Source: Gracilaria domingensis (taxonomy: Eukaryota > Rhodophyta > Florideophyceae > Gracilariales > Gracilariaceae). From it: a stretch of DNA of 64,000 nucleotides. The notes under the pieces are model-generated. The model was given only the letters and a program-made list of their open reading frames with translations. It was not told where the DNA came from and did not search any database. The stretch's first letter is position 1; every line of letters begins with the position of its first letter. The position numbers and the translations under genes were made by a program. Location: positions 1-64,000 of the forward strand of contig VCMS01000075.1 of assembly GCA_022539475.1 (NCBI GenBank), in the 5' to 3' direction. This document shows, in pieces, positions 20,419 to 31,889 of the stretch.

Positions 20419-21679
20419 ATGGAGAAACGGAGCGTGCGTCACCCGAAAAGGGCGCCGAGCGCTCCACCAAGTGGCCACCCCGTAAGGGGATCAGTGTCCT
20501 ATCCGGTGTTGGATAACCCGGAGGACCTGATTCGGAAGGAACGCCCACCGAGGGAAAATAAGGTACACCGAGATGCTGGAGGCCCCTCGACCCTTCCCCG
20601 GGCTGACCAAGTGGACGAAGGAGCAGGCTCCGCAATGGGGGAGCTCGCTCCTGTAACAACCTCAGTGGTAGACCAAATAGAGGTGCCAGTCGGGCCGCGA
20701 CTGGACCTGGACGAGCTCATCCAAGTGGTAGTTGATCGAACCTCCCAGGAGGTCCTCGACAAGGTACCCGTGGTGATGTTACAGTACCTAGAGAACGAGG
20801 TACGAAGACACATTGACCGATTGGTTATGCTGGCTCTGCAGAAGCAGGTGGCCAAGCTTCAACCTAAGGTGGTAGCCCAGGCCGCCCTCATGAAGCATGC
20901 TCCCTTGACAGCTTCAGATCCCACGAAACCACTTGGTACTCTCCATCCTACCCTTCCTACACAACCGATTGGTGAAGGATTTATCGACCGCATGGGGAAA
21001 GAGGCAGAGCCTCCGGGCATGGAGGGCCCGAGTTACGTATACCTCCCTCAACCCACTGGTGTAGCTCCGTCAGAACTCCGCGGTGGAGACCCTGACGGAG
21101 ATTCGTCAAGCTCAGGAGACGAGCGTCGACGCAAACCAAATGGTAAGAAGAAGAAAACCAAAAGGGGAAAGAGAAAGAGTCACCGGTCGGACTCGGACTC
21201 TTCGTCCTGAGACACAGATTCGGATTCGTCAGGAGACGACGACCGTAAAGGTTCACGACGCAAGAGGAAGGACTCTCGCCAGAAGAAAGGAAAGAATGCC
21301 GGCAAGGGTAAGACCGAAAGGTACAGTGATTCGGAGTCAACTTCCGACGAAGAGACTGACCTAGAAGTGCTTACACCGCTCAACGATTTATTCACCAAAG
21401 CGGTTGACTATCGTACCTATAGGTTGGAGAACAGACAGGCTGAGTATACCAAAGAGGTAGCTCAGAAGATAACGAAGCATCATAGGAAGCTTCGTTTCCA
21501 ACTGGTTGAGACTCGCTTTAGCGGGGATGGCCCTATTGCGATCATTGATTTCCTTCAAAGATTCAAGATCGCTTGTGACCAGAATGGGTTTTCAGAGGCA
21601 GCTGCCATGTGGTTGTTTCAATTCTACCTAACTAGTCAAGCTGGAGCGTTGCTCCATAGCCGCCTCCAAGGGAATACCA
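20419..21679 (+). pseudogene. Gag of gypsy element 2, truncated
   Basis: Translation from the ATG at 20419 (MEKRSVRHPKR) gives an N-terminal region, a helical part (ELIQVVVDRTSQEVLDK), and a long Ser/Asp/Arg/Lys-rich stretch (KRKSHRSDSDSSS). A TGA at 21208-21210 interrupts the frame, and the same frame continues into a capsid-like region (KLRFQLVETRFSGDGPIAIIDFLQRFKIACDQNGFS). The capsid ends at about 21680, where an LTR-tail fragment begins. The zinc knuckle and the protease active site seen in gypsy element 3 are therefore missing. The element could not make its own complete Gag-protease. Confidence 0.75.
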
Positions 21680-21809
21680 CGGCGGGTGCTGCCGACCTAC
21701 TAGGTGTCACGCGTTTCACTCCTCCGCAGGGTCGAGCCCACACAGGGCTCCCCACAAGCAGCTCGCACCGATCGGTTATACCACATATTTTGGTCTCTCG
21801 ACCTAGAAG
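21680..21809 (+). repeat. LTR tail plus primer site copied inside gag-pol
   Basis: About 130 bp from GGCGGGTGCTGCCGACC through GGTTATACCACA and TGGTCTCTCGACCTAGAA match the end of the LTR (20187-20285) plus the first 24 bp of the leader. The fragment replaces the end of gag and the start of the protease. Its opening GGCGGG matches the 3' LTR form rather than the 5' LTR form (GGCGCA). Confidence 0.85.
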
Positions 21810-21810
21810 G

Positions 21811-22956
21811 TCCGAGTTCGCTTCATAGTCGTTAACCAACTGGCAACAGACTGTATCCTCGGAACAACCTTTATAGACCAGCACGTCAGGGCAATTTTCC
21901 CACACTCTAAGACAGTTCTGTTCCATAATGGACCCCGGATCGCCATTATTGGTAACCACAAGGGTGCCTCTCCAAAAGAGAACAGCACTCGACACCAACC
22001 GGTACCAGAAAATACACTCTCCAACAAGGTGCGACTGGCGAAGGCGGTTACAATACCGCCTATGAACCACTTGGTAGTGAAGGTGACATGCCAACAACCA
22101 GGCCTGTTATCTATTCAGAACCATTCACGGTTAGCCGAACGATATATGACCTTAATGGCGAATGGTATAGTCGACAACATACCGACGAAACCGTTTCAGG
22201 TCTACCTGAGTAACTTCAGCAACCGCCCGGTCAAGCTGCTAAAGCACACCGTAATTGGTCTTGCCCTACCGGCTCCCCGTACAATCTTTACCATCACACC
22301 ACAATGGTCCCACGAGGTCGTGGACGCTAAGGAAGGGGGGGGGCAGCGCCAATTCGTCAAATTCGTGGAATTCGTCGCGGCCAGACCATATGGTGTGGCA
22401 ACTAGCTGAGCGAGAAGACCAGAAACTGGAGCTCGACCCAGTGACCAATTGGAAGACGGAGGTGAATATAGGACTTGAAGGGGAAGAGCTCAGAGCTCGG
22501 ATCCTCGGGCTCCTGGAGCCATTCAGTACCATGTGGTCTGGCAAGCTGGGAGCCATTAAGGCCACCCAGCATAGGATTGACCTCAAACCGGACTCCCGTC
22601 CCATCCATCAACAGCCATACCGCGCGGGACATAAGGCCCGTGAGGTAGAGCTGGAGGAGGTGGAGCGGATGCTCCGCGAGGGGGTTATAGAACCGGCAAA
22701 CTCGGAATGGGCTAGCTCTGTAGTGCTAGTCCAAAAACGAGGAGAGACCCGTATGAGGTTCTGTATTGGCTACAGAAAACTTAATGCCGTAACGGTGAGG
22801 GACTCGTATCCCATCCCGAGGATGGACGAATGAATCGACTCCCTAGGAGATGCGAACATCTTTACCACACTGGACGCGAACTGCGGATATTGGCAGATCG
22901 AAATACCAGAGGGTGACCGTGATAAGACTGCGTTTACATGCCATGCAGGCCTGTAT
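21811..22956 (+). pseudogene. Protease remainder and RT N-terminal half of gypsy element 2
   Basis: The frame after the LTR tail reads RVRFIVVNQLATDCILGTTF, the second half of a retropepsin (equivalent to VVCDSLAAPIIFGRDF in element 3), without the DTGA active site. A run of nine G (about 22336-22344) marks the frame change into the RT linker. RT proceeds with EGVIEPANSEWASSVVLV, FCIGYRKLN, YPIPRMDE, a TGA at 22831-22833, and FTTLDANCGYWQI holding the first catalytic Asp. It ends at CHAGLY where the 13.2-kb insert interrupts. The protein continues at 36175. Confidence 0.82.
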
Positions 22957-23600
22957 CGTCTGTGTTCTGCAAAGTGGAATATAGTCTGTTCGCTTTGGAA
23001 ACTAAGCTAGTTTTGGGGCTATTTGGGGCGCGCGAGCGGGTAGCAGAGGCTGGCACTCAAAAAATTAAGAAATTTTGGAATATTAAATTCCATTTCGAGC
23101 AGTTTAGTTCTTGGGTCCCCTAGTTTTTGTAGAGGTTCTACTTCGCCGCACCACCCCATTCACTCTTTTCCGCGACCCTCTCCCAAAACTGCACTCGTGC
23201 TAGTTTGCCTTTCCATTTTCTCCCATGTTGCAATGCCAATCGCAACTCATCCCACCTCAATCATCCCATCACTTCTTCCCAGTCCACACCACCCCCGCTA
23301 TTTACCCATTTCTCGCCCATCACGCGTTCGCATCCTCTCTCTCCGTCTCCGCAAACGTCATTTTTTAGAAGTCAGGTAGGCAACCCTTCCCCTTCTCGTA
23401 TACCCGTCTCGCCCCAAAACGGCTTCAAATCCCTCCCCATCCTTCTCGCCTCTCGCACTTTGAAATCTGGGCCGCCATTCGCATTGCCATGCCCTACTCC
23501 GAAATCCAGTCAATACCGGAGCCTCGATTGCATTCTGCAACACCTTTTCCAGCACCTTCCTTTTCTCCTTGCGCTTTTTCTCCAAAAGACTCTTCTAGTC
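22957..23600 (-). pseudogene. Element end module with coiled-coil gene remnant, copy 2
   Basis: Base-level similarity with 10529-10966 (inverted) spans 22957 to about 23440. It includes the terminal repeat, GGGGCTATTTGGGGCGCGCG, ATGTTGCAATGCCAATCGCA and CCCCAAAACGGCTTCAAATCC. On the minus strand 23358-23585 encodes a short frame with KRKEKRKVLEKVLQ and APVLTGFRS, matching the end of the coiled-coil protein at 9600-10528. The N-terminal part is not recognisable here, so this copy is more decayed. Confidence 0.6.
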
Positions 23601-24040
23601 CCTAAACCTACCACATATCGCCTTCGTTGTCAAACATGGCCTCTTCTGTGCCACAAATCTTCCGGCACTTGCTATATATTCCCTTCTGTGTTCGCTGGGC
23701 GTAATTGAAATATGGTGCTCTCACTAGATCGAAGAAGTCAATACGATACACTGCAAGCAAAGAGTGCTGAGCTGTTCGAACTTCTAATCTTGTCGCACGC
23801 GCTTTTGTTCACCTACGGTCATCCTCTTGCTCTTATTCTAGTTCTCCTGGGACGCTCTTCCGTGAAACTTCCCATCTTTTACTAGTTTGTTCTCACTAAT
23901 TATCCTCCTTATTATCATTAAATAGTGTTTTTAACTACGTTGCCTCGACCTGGAGTACTCTTGACATTTACTACTTCTTTCTTGTATGTATTTAAAAAAG
24001 TATATCCTTAGTAGCGTCATGCTTTTTAACAGTAGCCATA

Positions 24041-24447
24041 ATGTTGTCCCAAGCTCTCGCTCACCGGCTTGCTCGGAGAGCACAGAAAGAATGCATTCAG
24101 CAACGGCGCGTTCTTGCTCAGAAAGTGTTTGAGCAATTCCGAGAGTAGCTTTGGCGTGCAACTCAGCAGCATGTCAAACACAACATTTACTGAGAAAGCC
24201 TCTTGCGAGAAAAGCTGCACAAGCGCGCTTGAGAGTGCGCGCCCCGCCTGCATCGGCGCCATCTGCCTGCATCGCGTGCCGCCTAACTCGGCGAAAAGAC
24301 TGCGCAGAAGCGCACGCGGTATGGATTACATGCTATGGAAGATTCAACGAAGACGCCGCCGCGAAGTGGGACGTGAGGTCTGTATTTGCGCAGGCATATA
24401 CAGCAGTAGCGGCCCCAGCATTTCTAGCATTGGAAGAATGATTCCTT
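24041..24447 (+). pseudogene. Small basic ORF, function unknown
   Basis: The ATG at 24041 gives MLSQALAHRLARRAQKECIQ and a helical basic stretch, stopped by TAG near 24149. Another frame then continues to a stop at 24447 with ITCYGRFNEDAAAKWDVRS and FAQAYTAVAAPAFLALEE. The composition looks coding, but the frame change and lack of a known motif keep the call tentative. It lies inside the 13.2-kb insert, between the end module and the Myb-type gene. Confidence 0.3.
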
Positions 24448-24449
24448 GA

Positions 24450-25260
24450 CTGCATTCAAACAACGAATACTATAAACAGCACATCATTAAAATGGTCTTC
24501 TCCATTTGAATAACGCTCTTTCAGAACCATTGGAATGGTCCATACTGAACAAGGGATGAGCGCTACAATACAATCGACTGGATTCCTTACATTGAATAGT
24601 GTGGCCCGCAAACTATTTGAGTGCATTCTTCATCTGAATGATATATCCTTATAATGCAAAATCATTTCAATGCCTCGAATGCCCATACTAATAATACCGC
24701 CGTCGCGCGTCATCAGAATAACCACAATTCGCGGGGCGCGGCGCACACGGCACGGCGGTGGGGCGCTCACCTTTAAGCTGCGTGCGCTGCTCCGTAGAGG
24801 GATTGAACGGAGCGCACGAGCGCATACTTGCTTCAATTCAGTGCCGTGCACTACATAGGGGCCACCCCGTAAGGCAGCACGTCTCGCCTTCGCTACACAT
24901 ACGGGCCGCCTCAACGGCGCACCGCGTCCGGCGCGACCACTGCCGGCTTGTGGCTGCGGTGATGGCAGTGCTATCAACGCAGCCACAAGCCGCTGCCAAA
25001 AAAATGGTTTCTATTTGAATGCTTTGAATGGTTTGACTGATAATCCAATATGTTTATTCAAATGGTTTCGCAAGTATGAATGGTGAAGCACCATTTCCAT
25101 TGGAATGCATCCACTGCTTTGACCGGCGTAAGCATTTTTTTATTTTAAACGCATTTGAATATACTGTAAGATGTACTACGAATGGCAAAACATTCGAATT
25201 GCAGTTGGTCAACCATTCTTTCAATCCTAGCAAATGCTGGCATTTGGACCGCATACCGCG
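24450..25260. repeat. Cluster of ATTTGAATG-like motifs around a GC-rich core
   Basis: A dozen or so near-copies of CATTTGAATG or its complement occur from 24453 to about 24690 and again from about 25008 to 25210. The interval between is GC-rich and has a perfect 15-bp inverted repeat (CGGCTTGTGGCTGCG, 24944-24958, and its complement 24978-24992). No gene is supported in this interval. Such clustering is typical of subterminal repeats or protein-binding arrays. Confidence 0.45.
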
Positions 25261-25343
25261 GAGGCGTCTCGCCACGCCTCCTCTGGCTGACTATTGGCGG
25301 TGATCGCCGCTGCCGACTCAGGTGCTGATCTCCGCAGTCCTTC

Positions 25344-28300
25344 ATGATCTGCCGACGCCGCGCCGCTCTTGCTCGCCGCGTCGGCAATGTCAGTCAGAAC
25401 AAGGCCAAGCGTCAGAAGCGCATCAAGGGGACCCCGCAGGAAGTCGAGGCGCTTCGCTGTGGCGTGCAGAAATTTGGTGAGGGCCGCTGGGCCGTCATAC
25501 TGCGAGAGAATGCCAACCTTTTCAACCCGGTACGAATCAGCGTAGACCTCAAGGATAAATGGCGCAATCTGTCCAAATCACACAAGACTTCAGACAAGCC
25601 GGACAACCGTGTTCCTTCTTCGCCTGCATTGCAATCTACTCCGACGCCTTCCACTTCTTTAGCCTCACCTCCGCGCGTCCGTTCACAACCACCTCATCCA
25701 ATCGCCTTGCGTAATACCCCTCGTGTTTCTGAGAAACTCGCTTTTCCCAGTTTGCCGGCCCTTCATGTTCACCGCCATCAGGTGCACAGGTCTCTGTTGA
25801 ATCCGAAGCGAGTTACCCCTGAGCTTGTGTCCCCAATGGGTGACGTAAGGAGGAACCATAGCCTTCCACAAACTCACCCTTCCGACAATCTCCCAGTCTC
25901 CAGTGTTTGGCTATCACCAGATGCTTCGATCTAGGCCTGTTCAAGAGCCGAGCGAAGCTATCCGCGGTTCAAACCTGTCCGGCTTTTATTTGCACCCGTC
26001 TCCCGCAATGACCAAGCACACCCCTTCGGAATCAAGACCTATGTCTATGCCACTTCGGTTGGAACATAGATCTTTGGTCACTCCTAGCAATGCTTCGTTG
26101 CTTGTTGGCAATGGTGCTGCACCACAAGACACCGCGTTTGCCAGATCTCTCGAAGAAAGGACTTTACCTCATGTCCACCACACCCTAGGCCCTCGAGCGG
26201 ATCATCGGGCTTCACAAGTCATGCATCATGGAAGCGCGGTACATCCTGTACCAATGTCAAGCCCGCAGCATTTCGATACCGTTTCTCAGGCATACTCATC
26301 CTCCGCACTGCATATATCTCGCGAACCACCGGTTACAACGGCAGGAGGTCATCGCTCCTACGCTATGCATCGTGAAGAAAGACCACCGCCAGTAAGGATT
26401 CTTGGAGCGCCGATTCATCCGGCACATGCGTACCGTCATCAGCCTGTGGCACAACATGTTGTCACCGATTCCAACCATTTTCGTTCTCTCCATGGCTTGA
26501 AGGAGCGCAGTGTCAGTGAACCTACAAATGAGGTGTATCCTGTTCCAAATGAGAAAAGCGCTGCACAGGATATGAATTCTCGCTACTCTCGCTTTGTCTC
26601 AAGGGAAAGCGGTTCAGAGAGCCAGCGAGAAGTTCATGTCCCGAGGCCTAATCGTCATTCACTGGAAGAGGTGGTTCGAAACCACAGAGGTAACGCCAAT
26701 CATCCACAGCAGTCCGAACAACGCAATTTGCGAGAGAATGAATTAGGCTCTCGCGGGAACCCGCGAAATGGTATGGGTCAATCTCTTGATGACGAAATGA
26801 ATCTGCGGTCGTCAAACTCAGAAAACCGTTTTACCCATCACCAGACTGAGGATGACCAGGATCATTATTTGCGCGCACCTGGACATGATGGGCAATTTAG
26901 TTCAAGACAGGGCGATAGTGATGTGCATCAGCGCACCAGTTCTCCTCCGCATAGCCGTTTTAGCCAGGAAGAAGAAGAAGATGCAGAAGTAGAGGATATG
27001 AATCGCAACAGTGTGGAACACAGTCACATTGGCATGGGAGATCAACAATCGGCCCTTGTTCACACAGGGGAGTGCATCCATAATGAAGACTCCATGCACC
27101 AAGTAGAAGTGCCTCGTGAGGTGTTGGACAATGATGGAGATGACGCGGATGACGAACATATCAGTCATCCCCACACTGACCCCAACCCGTCAAATTTGTA
27201 TCATGGAAATGATGTTGACGATGATCAGTTGGCTTCACATCATCCTTTCGGCCTGGTCAATCCCGATGTTGGTCATTCGGACGATGGCGAAGCACGTGAC
27301 GATGGTCATACGTTGGCACTTTCAGAGCCTCAGCAGGGAATTGAGTTGCAAGTTCGACTGGAGGAAGAATCACAGGATTGTTACGCGCCGGAGCGCCCCC
27401 GATCACCCTCAACGGATCAGGAACATCAGCATCAAGGAAAGCATTTCGGTACCTTTTCTACGCGCGATGAAAAGATTAAGGGCGGTCAGCTTGGCGATAT
27501 TATAGAAAGCGAGAGCGGGGGACATTTACTGGGTGCGAGTAGAGACCGTGGGGCACCTAGTGGTATGCAACGCACGAAGGAAGAGAATCAACATACCACC
27601 AATTTGAAAAGGTCAGTAGAAAACTTCACTGAGCATCAGAGTCCTGAAAATAGCACAGGGCATGGTGCGGTTTATGGCGGTCGTGACAATGACAGTGGAC
27701 ACCCGGAACGCCGGGTGCTTACTGGTCTATATGAGAAAGATTCTGATGTTCAACAGCTTGACTCAAATAGTCGTGTGCGAAGTATTGTAGGAGAGATTAA
27801 CGAAATGTCTGCAGGCGGTATGCACTCAAATGAAAGCGAGATTACGCGAAAGGGCGATTTCAAAGAGGAGAACGACGAGAACGGAAGCGAAGCGCATCAA
27901 GGAAAGGCTACTCGGGGAATGCTCGAAACTGGAACTATTGTGAATGGCAGGGACGGGGTGAGAAGAGGTTCACCGATATTACAACCCTCCAGTGCTGTTT
28001 CGAGAGCACACAGTGGCAACGAGGAGGATCCCACGTTGGACATGCCCAATCGGGCATCATTTGAAGGGCAAAACGATCCAGTGAACACGTCCAGCAGTGA
28101 CAGCTCAAGAGAGATGATCCCTCTTGTACATTCAGCGAATAGCTTTAAGGTGATGAGAATCAAATCATCCACACAGAGACAGGAGAAAATGGTCATCGAG
28201 AGTCAAGGCGCTACTGAATGCAAGTTACAAGCTTCCATGAGAAATGGCCATAGTGTTCCGATTGGATGCGATAAAGGAGTAATGCGGAATAGGAAGGCAG

Positions 28301-28497
28301 AAATTCATCAGGAGAGTTATGAAGATAACTCGACCACAGGAGGAGGAGGGCGACATCGCGTTGAGGCAGTTGCAAGTTTGGCAAATCTTCTAAACCCGAC
28401 GTCGTTTGACAGCGGTCCTCGAAGAAGTGCTTACAATCGAAGACAGGAAGGAGAAGGAGAAGAAGGGGGAAAAGAAGCACATGTCCGGGGAAAATGA
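25344..28497 (+). pseudogene. Large Myb/SANT (telobox-type) protein, one frameshift
   Basis: Residues about 28-82 read TPQEVEALRCGVQKFGEGRW, then SVDLKDKWRNLSKS. This is the telobox form of the Myb domain (VDLKDKWRN) found in telomere-repeat-binding factors of plants, animals and fungi; the first conserved Trp is replaced. The remaining roughly 950 residues are predicted disordered, rich in His, Ser, Glu and Asp, with repeated His/Asp stretches and no further domain. The frame shifts by one base around 25915; from there 25903-28497 is open for 864 codons. A role in binding telomere-like or transposon-terminal DNA is inferred from the domain only. Its location inside the 13.2-kb insert makes it either transposon-encoded or captured. 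Confidence 0.65.
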
Positions 28498-28882
28498 AGT
28501 GCCTGCTGATGGCGTTGAACTCGATCCCATATGTGTTCTTTCGAATCTTGGCAAAGGATTACCGGTAGCATGGAAGTCGATTGTATCCAACCGCACTGGA
28601 GCTTCGCAGCCGCCAGTATGAGTTCTTTTGGTACAATGGAAGTACACAGTCGATCTGGGAATTGCACACTTTTGCGGCGTACGACTGCTTGTAAGTTGCC
28701 GTTTTATAGCTCACGAATGAGTGGGACAACGTTGACCTATCGCTGATGTCGCAGGTACCTGCATCAAGATTGCAACAACAGTATGTGCTACCGGGTGGTA
28801 TTGCAGAGTCTAAGAACAACGGAGAGCTTGATTCCAACCTGGAATCAATTCACCGACTTGACCGCTATGTTTCCTATGATGT
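28470..28882 (+). pseudogene. Unrecognised gene fragment with a possible 64-bp intron
   Basis: One frame reads ADGVELDPICVLSNLGKGLPVAWKS, then a shift is needed to reach RQYEFFWYNGSTQSIWELH, whose Trp-rich pattern recalls a chromo- or Tudor-like fold but is too short to assign. A consensus donor GTAAGT (28691) and acceptor GTCGCAG (ending 28754) would join it to YLHQDCNNSMCYRVVLQSL and a stop at about 28882; a CTGAT branch-like motif precedes the acceptor. If real, it is the only clear spliceosomal intron in the window. It may also be the last exons of the Myb-type gene upstream. Confidence 0.35.
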
Positions 28883-30361
28883 GAGAGATGTAGTATTCGA
28901 GATTGGAAGGTATTCAGGGCCACGACTTGAGGGGATGAAGAGTATTGTCGCGACCGAAAGTTCTAATTGTGTCACGAGATGTTCTTTCTGTCTAAACTCG
29001 TTCTGGGGTCTGAGCGTGCCGGGTTCTGAATGGATTGCGCTTCTCTGGAAGGAGCATTGCGATCATATGATGACCACCGGATAGCTCTGATTTGGCGCGG
29101 TGCGACTGGGTGGCATTCTACGCTTCTATGATCCGTCAGAAGTTTGCATGTGAGAACAGGAGTACTACATCGAGGCTTCACTTACTGGCGCTGCATATGA
29201 ATCTTGACATATAAGGCATAACTGCGAAGTGGTGAAACCTCCATTGCTGAAACCCTTTGCAAAATCCCTTCCGAACCAGTAATAGTTGAAGCTTTTCAAG
29301 CATAAGAGAATAGCTGCGGTCAGGTGCAGCGGTCGATAATCTGTGTCAGGTTCGTGGAGGTCAATAATGAAATCGCTCTGATGCACAGGCTTTTATGGCG
29401 GTCCGTTGTGGGGGTCAGATGATGAGCATACACCCGAAGGCTTGAAGACTGGGAGTACGACAAGTGCGCTTGGGGTAGGGGGCATTTGTTCGCAATCCTG
29501 AACGTGTTCGGACAGACAACAGAGTTAGGGAAGCAAAGAACTGTGAACGCGTATATGGGACGGTGTATAAGGATAGGATTTGTATAGCTGACTATTGTAT
29601 ATTGTAAGGATAGATGTGTGCAGGGGGATTGCACACCAGCGATTTGCGTTTGTGGCGTTTCGGAGCCGAGGTTTCAAAGACTTGTGTGAATATTTTTGTG
29701 GATAGTAAACTTGGATGTTTATGATAGAACTTGTGAATGGAAGATGCATAACAGGTATTGATACAGCGAGATAGAGTGAGAGTAGGCAGGGGAGCTGACT
29801 GGCGCGATGGATTCACTCTGTTGCTGACGATGAGCGGTCTTCCAGCTCGAAAAGTTCGAGACGTCTCATTATATTGGCGAAGTCATTAATATCAATGTGC
29901 TCCTTGCTCCGCAGAGCGGGGGGGGTGTATGAAGGGTACTTCATACATGCGTGAACCCTTACCCCGCATAGTTTGCGTCAGCCATGCCGTCGACCGCGAG
30001 TTGAAGACCAAGAGACTGGCATAAAGCTCTGCAGTTCGCAACAACGCCCCATTTAGTCACGGCAGACATTCGCCTGCAGTCTATCTTCTTTCAAAGATCT
30101 ACAGTCAAGGAAATCCTGAGTGTTGCCGATACGGGTGAATAGTTCACCTGAATGGTCAAAAGATGTTGAAGACTTACACGCCTAATCTGGATTTGCAACG
30201 GTTCTTTCCGTTTTTGGAAAAGAAGACGGCCGTACTGCTTCACCCATCCAGAGCACGTGTTGCAGATCCACTTGCATCGAAGATGGCCGGACAGGTTGTT
30301 GCAGAAGGACATCGTCAGACATGTCATAATGTCATTCTGTCGTACTGGCAGCGGGCGAGGA
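28883..30361. other. Mostly non-coding; one short coding-like remnant
   Basis: No sustained gene is seen. A short plus-strand frame at 30163-30360 (LDLQRFFPFLEKKTAVLLHPSRARVADP) looks protein-like and ends where the foldback repeat begins, so it may be a fragment cut by that insertion. The rest holds only short chance frames on both strands. Confidence 0.25.
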
Positions 30362-30836
30362 CAAGTTGTGTTACGGTCGCTACCTTAACACAACTTGACT
30401 ACCCTGCCCGCGGGCACGTTACGTTTTAGCTGGCGTTGCCTGCGTTACGTGTTTTGGGAGGTCTGTTGACGCTACCAGAACGAGGCAAAAACGTGCCCGC
30501 GGGCGGGGGGGTCCGGTTGTGTTAGGGTAGCTACCCTAACACGACCGGACCCCCCCGCCCGCGGGCATAAAATCGCACATTTTTCAAAAAATCGGCCGAA
30601 ATGTGCCCGCGGGTGGGGGGGTCCGGTCGTGTTAGGGTAGCTACCCTAACACAACCTGACCCCCCCGTCCGCGGGCATAAAAAAGCACATTTTTTAAAAA
30701 CCCGGCCAAAACGTGGCCGCGGACAGGGGGGTCCGGTTGTGTTAGGGTAGCCACCCTAACACAACCGACCCCCCCCCCCGCGCCCGTGGGCACGTTGTGG
30801 TCACATTTTGGCACCATGCCGAGACCTCCCAGAACA
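30362..30836. repeat. GC-rich foldback repeat, copy B
   Basis: Four palindromic centres lie near 30380, 30531, 30641 and 30751. Three are built on GTGTTAGGGTAG followed by its complement, two of them perfect over 24 bases. They alternate with poly-G/C tracts, GCCCGCGGGCA blocks and A/T-rich hairpins with ATAAAA and TTTTTTAAAA. The core is bounded by GTTTTGGGAGGTC (30451) and GAGACCTCCCAGAAC (30821-30835), the same edges as copy A at 55-327. It lies inside the 13.2-kb insert. Confidence 0.7.
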
Positions 30837-31889
30837 CCTTCTTCGACACTTCCCGCACTCAGTACGATGCCCTCGCCCGCCAACACGTTGCGCCGCTGTC
30901 CACGTGGATTGGCGGGAGGGCAGAAAGCTGTACATTTATCAGGGTGTATCTTGAGTATTAGGAGCGCTTCAAAACGCACGACTGGAGAGCGCTACGATTG
31001 CTCGCATAAGTCTACGTCCACTAAAACCCCTCTCCAACAGAAACATTTTGAGGCATGTTGTAGCGTTCCCACACCCCCCGAAACACAATCGGCTGCATTT
31101 CTCGCAAATAATTTGTTGCGAGCTCAGTATAAATCTATCAGAGAAGAATCAACTAATTTTTGCATCCAATTGATCCTCAACTATTAACACAATACGCGAC
31201 CTTGGTACAATTTGTGTAGTTATTGACAGACTACACTGTTTAAACTGCTGAAAGCGGCGAAGAGACGTACCATGGAAGCCCGTCAACACCCGCACGCACG
31301 AAAGCGGTAATGCGCCGGGTTGAAATACAGAGACACAGAGTGACGGCAGTATGTAGCTACGTAAATACTGGCCACCATTTTTTCCGGTGAAGATAGAAAT
31401 TCTATCGATCATCGGTTTTGATGATGAAGGTAAGGTATTACCTAATAGCATGAGCGCTCTCGCTCTGGCGTTCAATGTATATATCTGAATTTAATTCGTT
31501 CGTTGTGACGGTCTGGCAAACAACGATGGAGGCCGGCAACGACCATAGAATACCGTATTTATAGGGGTAAGAGAGCTCTCTACGGAATACTATAAATAAC
31601 TATATGGAGTTCTGATAGGCTAACTACTACATGAGTCTCACAGGATTAGAGAACGGGGGCTGTAGCAGCTCGTATGTGCTACATTCATTCATTACAAAAG
31701 TGTATGAAACAAGGGGGCGACGAGAGTCGTAGCGGAAAGCAAAACAGATGGTAGGCATGAAAATCCTTCAGCCCGGCGTGCTTGAGCTGGTACCACATGA
31801 CAATAGTTCCAATGTTGAAATCGTATCGCTCTACCTCCCGTTAACAAGGCCTGTCACCAACAATACACAAGAAGATATTAATCGACGTG
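30837..31889. other. Non-coding, nothing recognised
   Basis: AT-richer sequence downstream of the foldback repeat. Short frames occur on both strands but none has a motif or continuity with neighbours. Confidence 0.3.

Noticed and set aside
30362-30836. Possible CRISPR-like array
   Set aside because: Units are palindromic, unequal and lack unique spacers of constant size, and the window is eukaryotic. It fits a foldback repeat.
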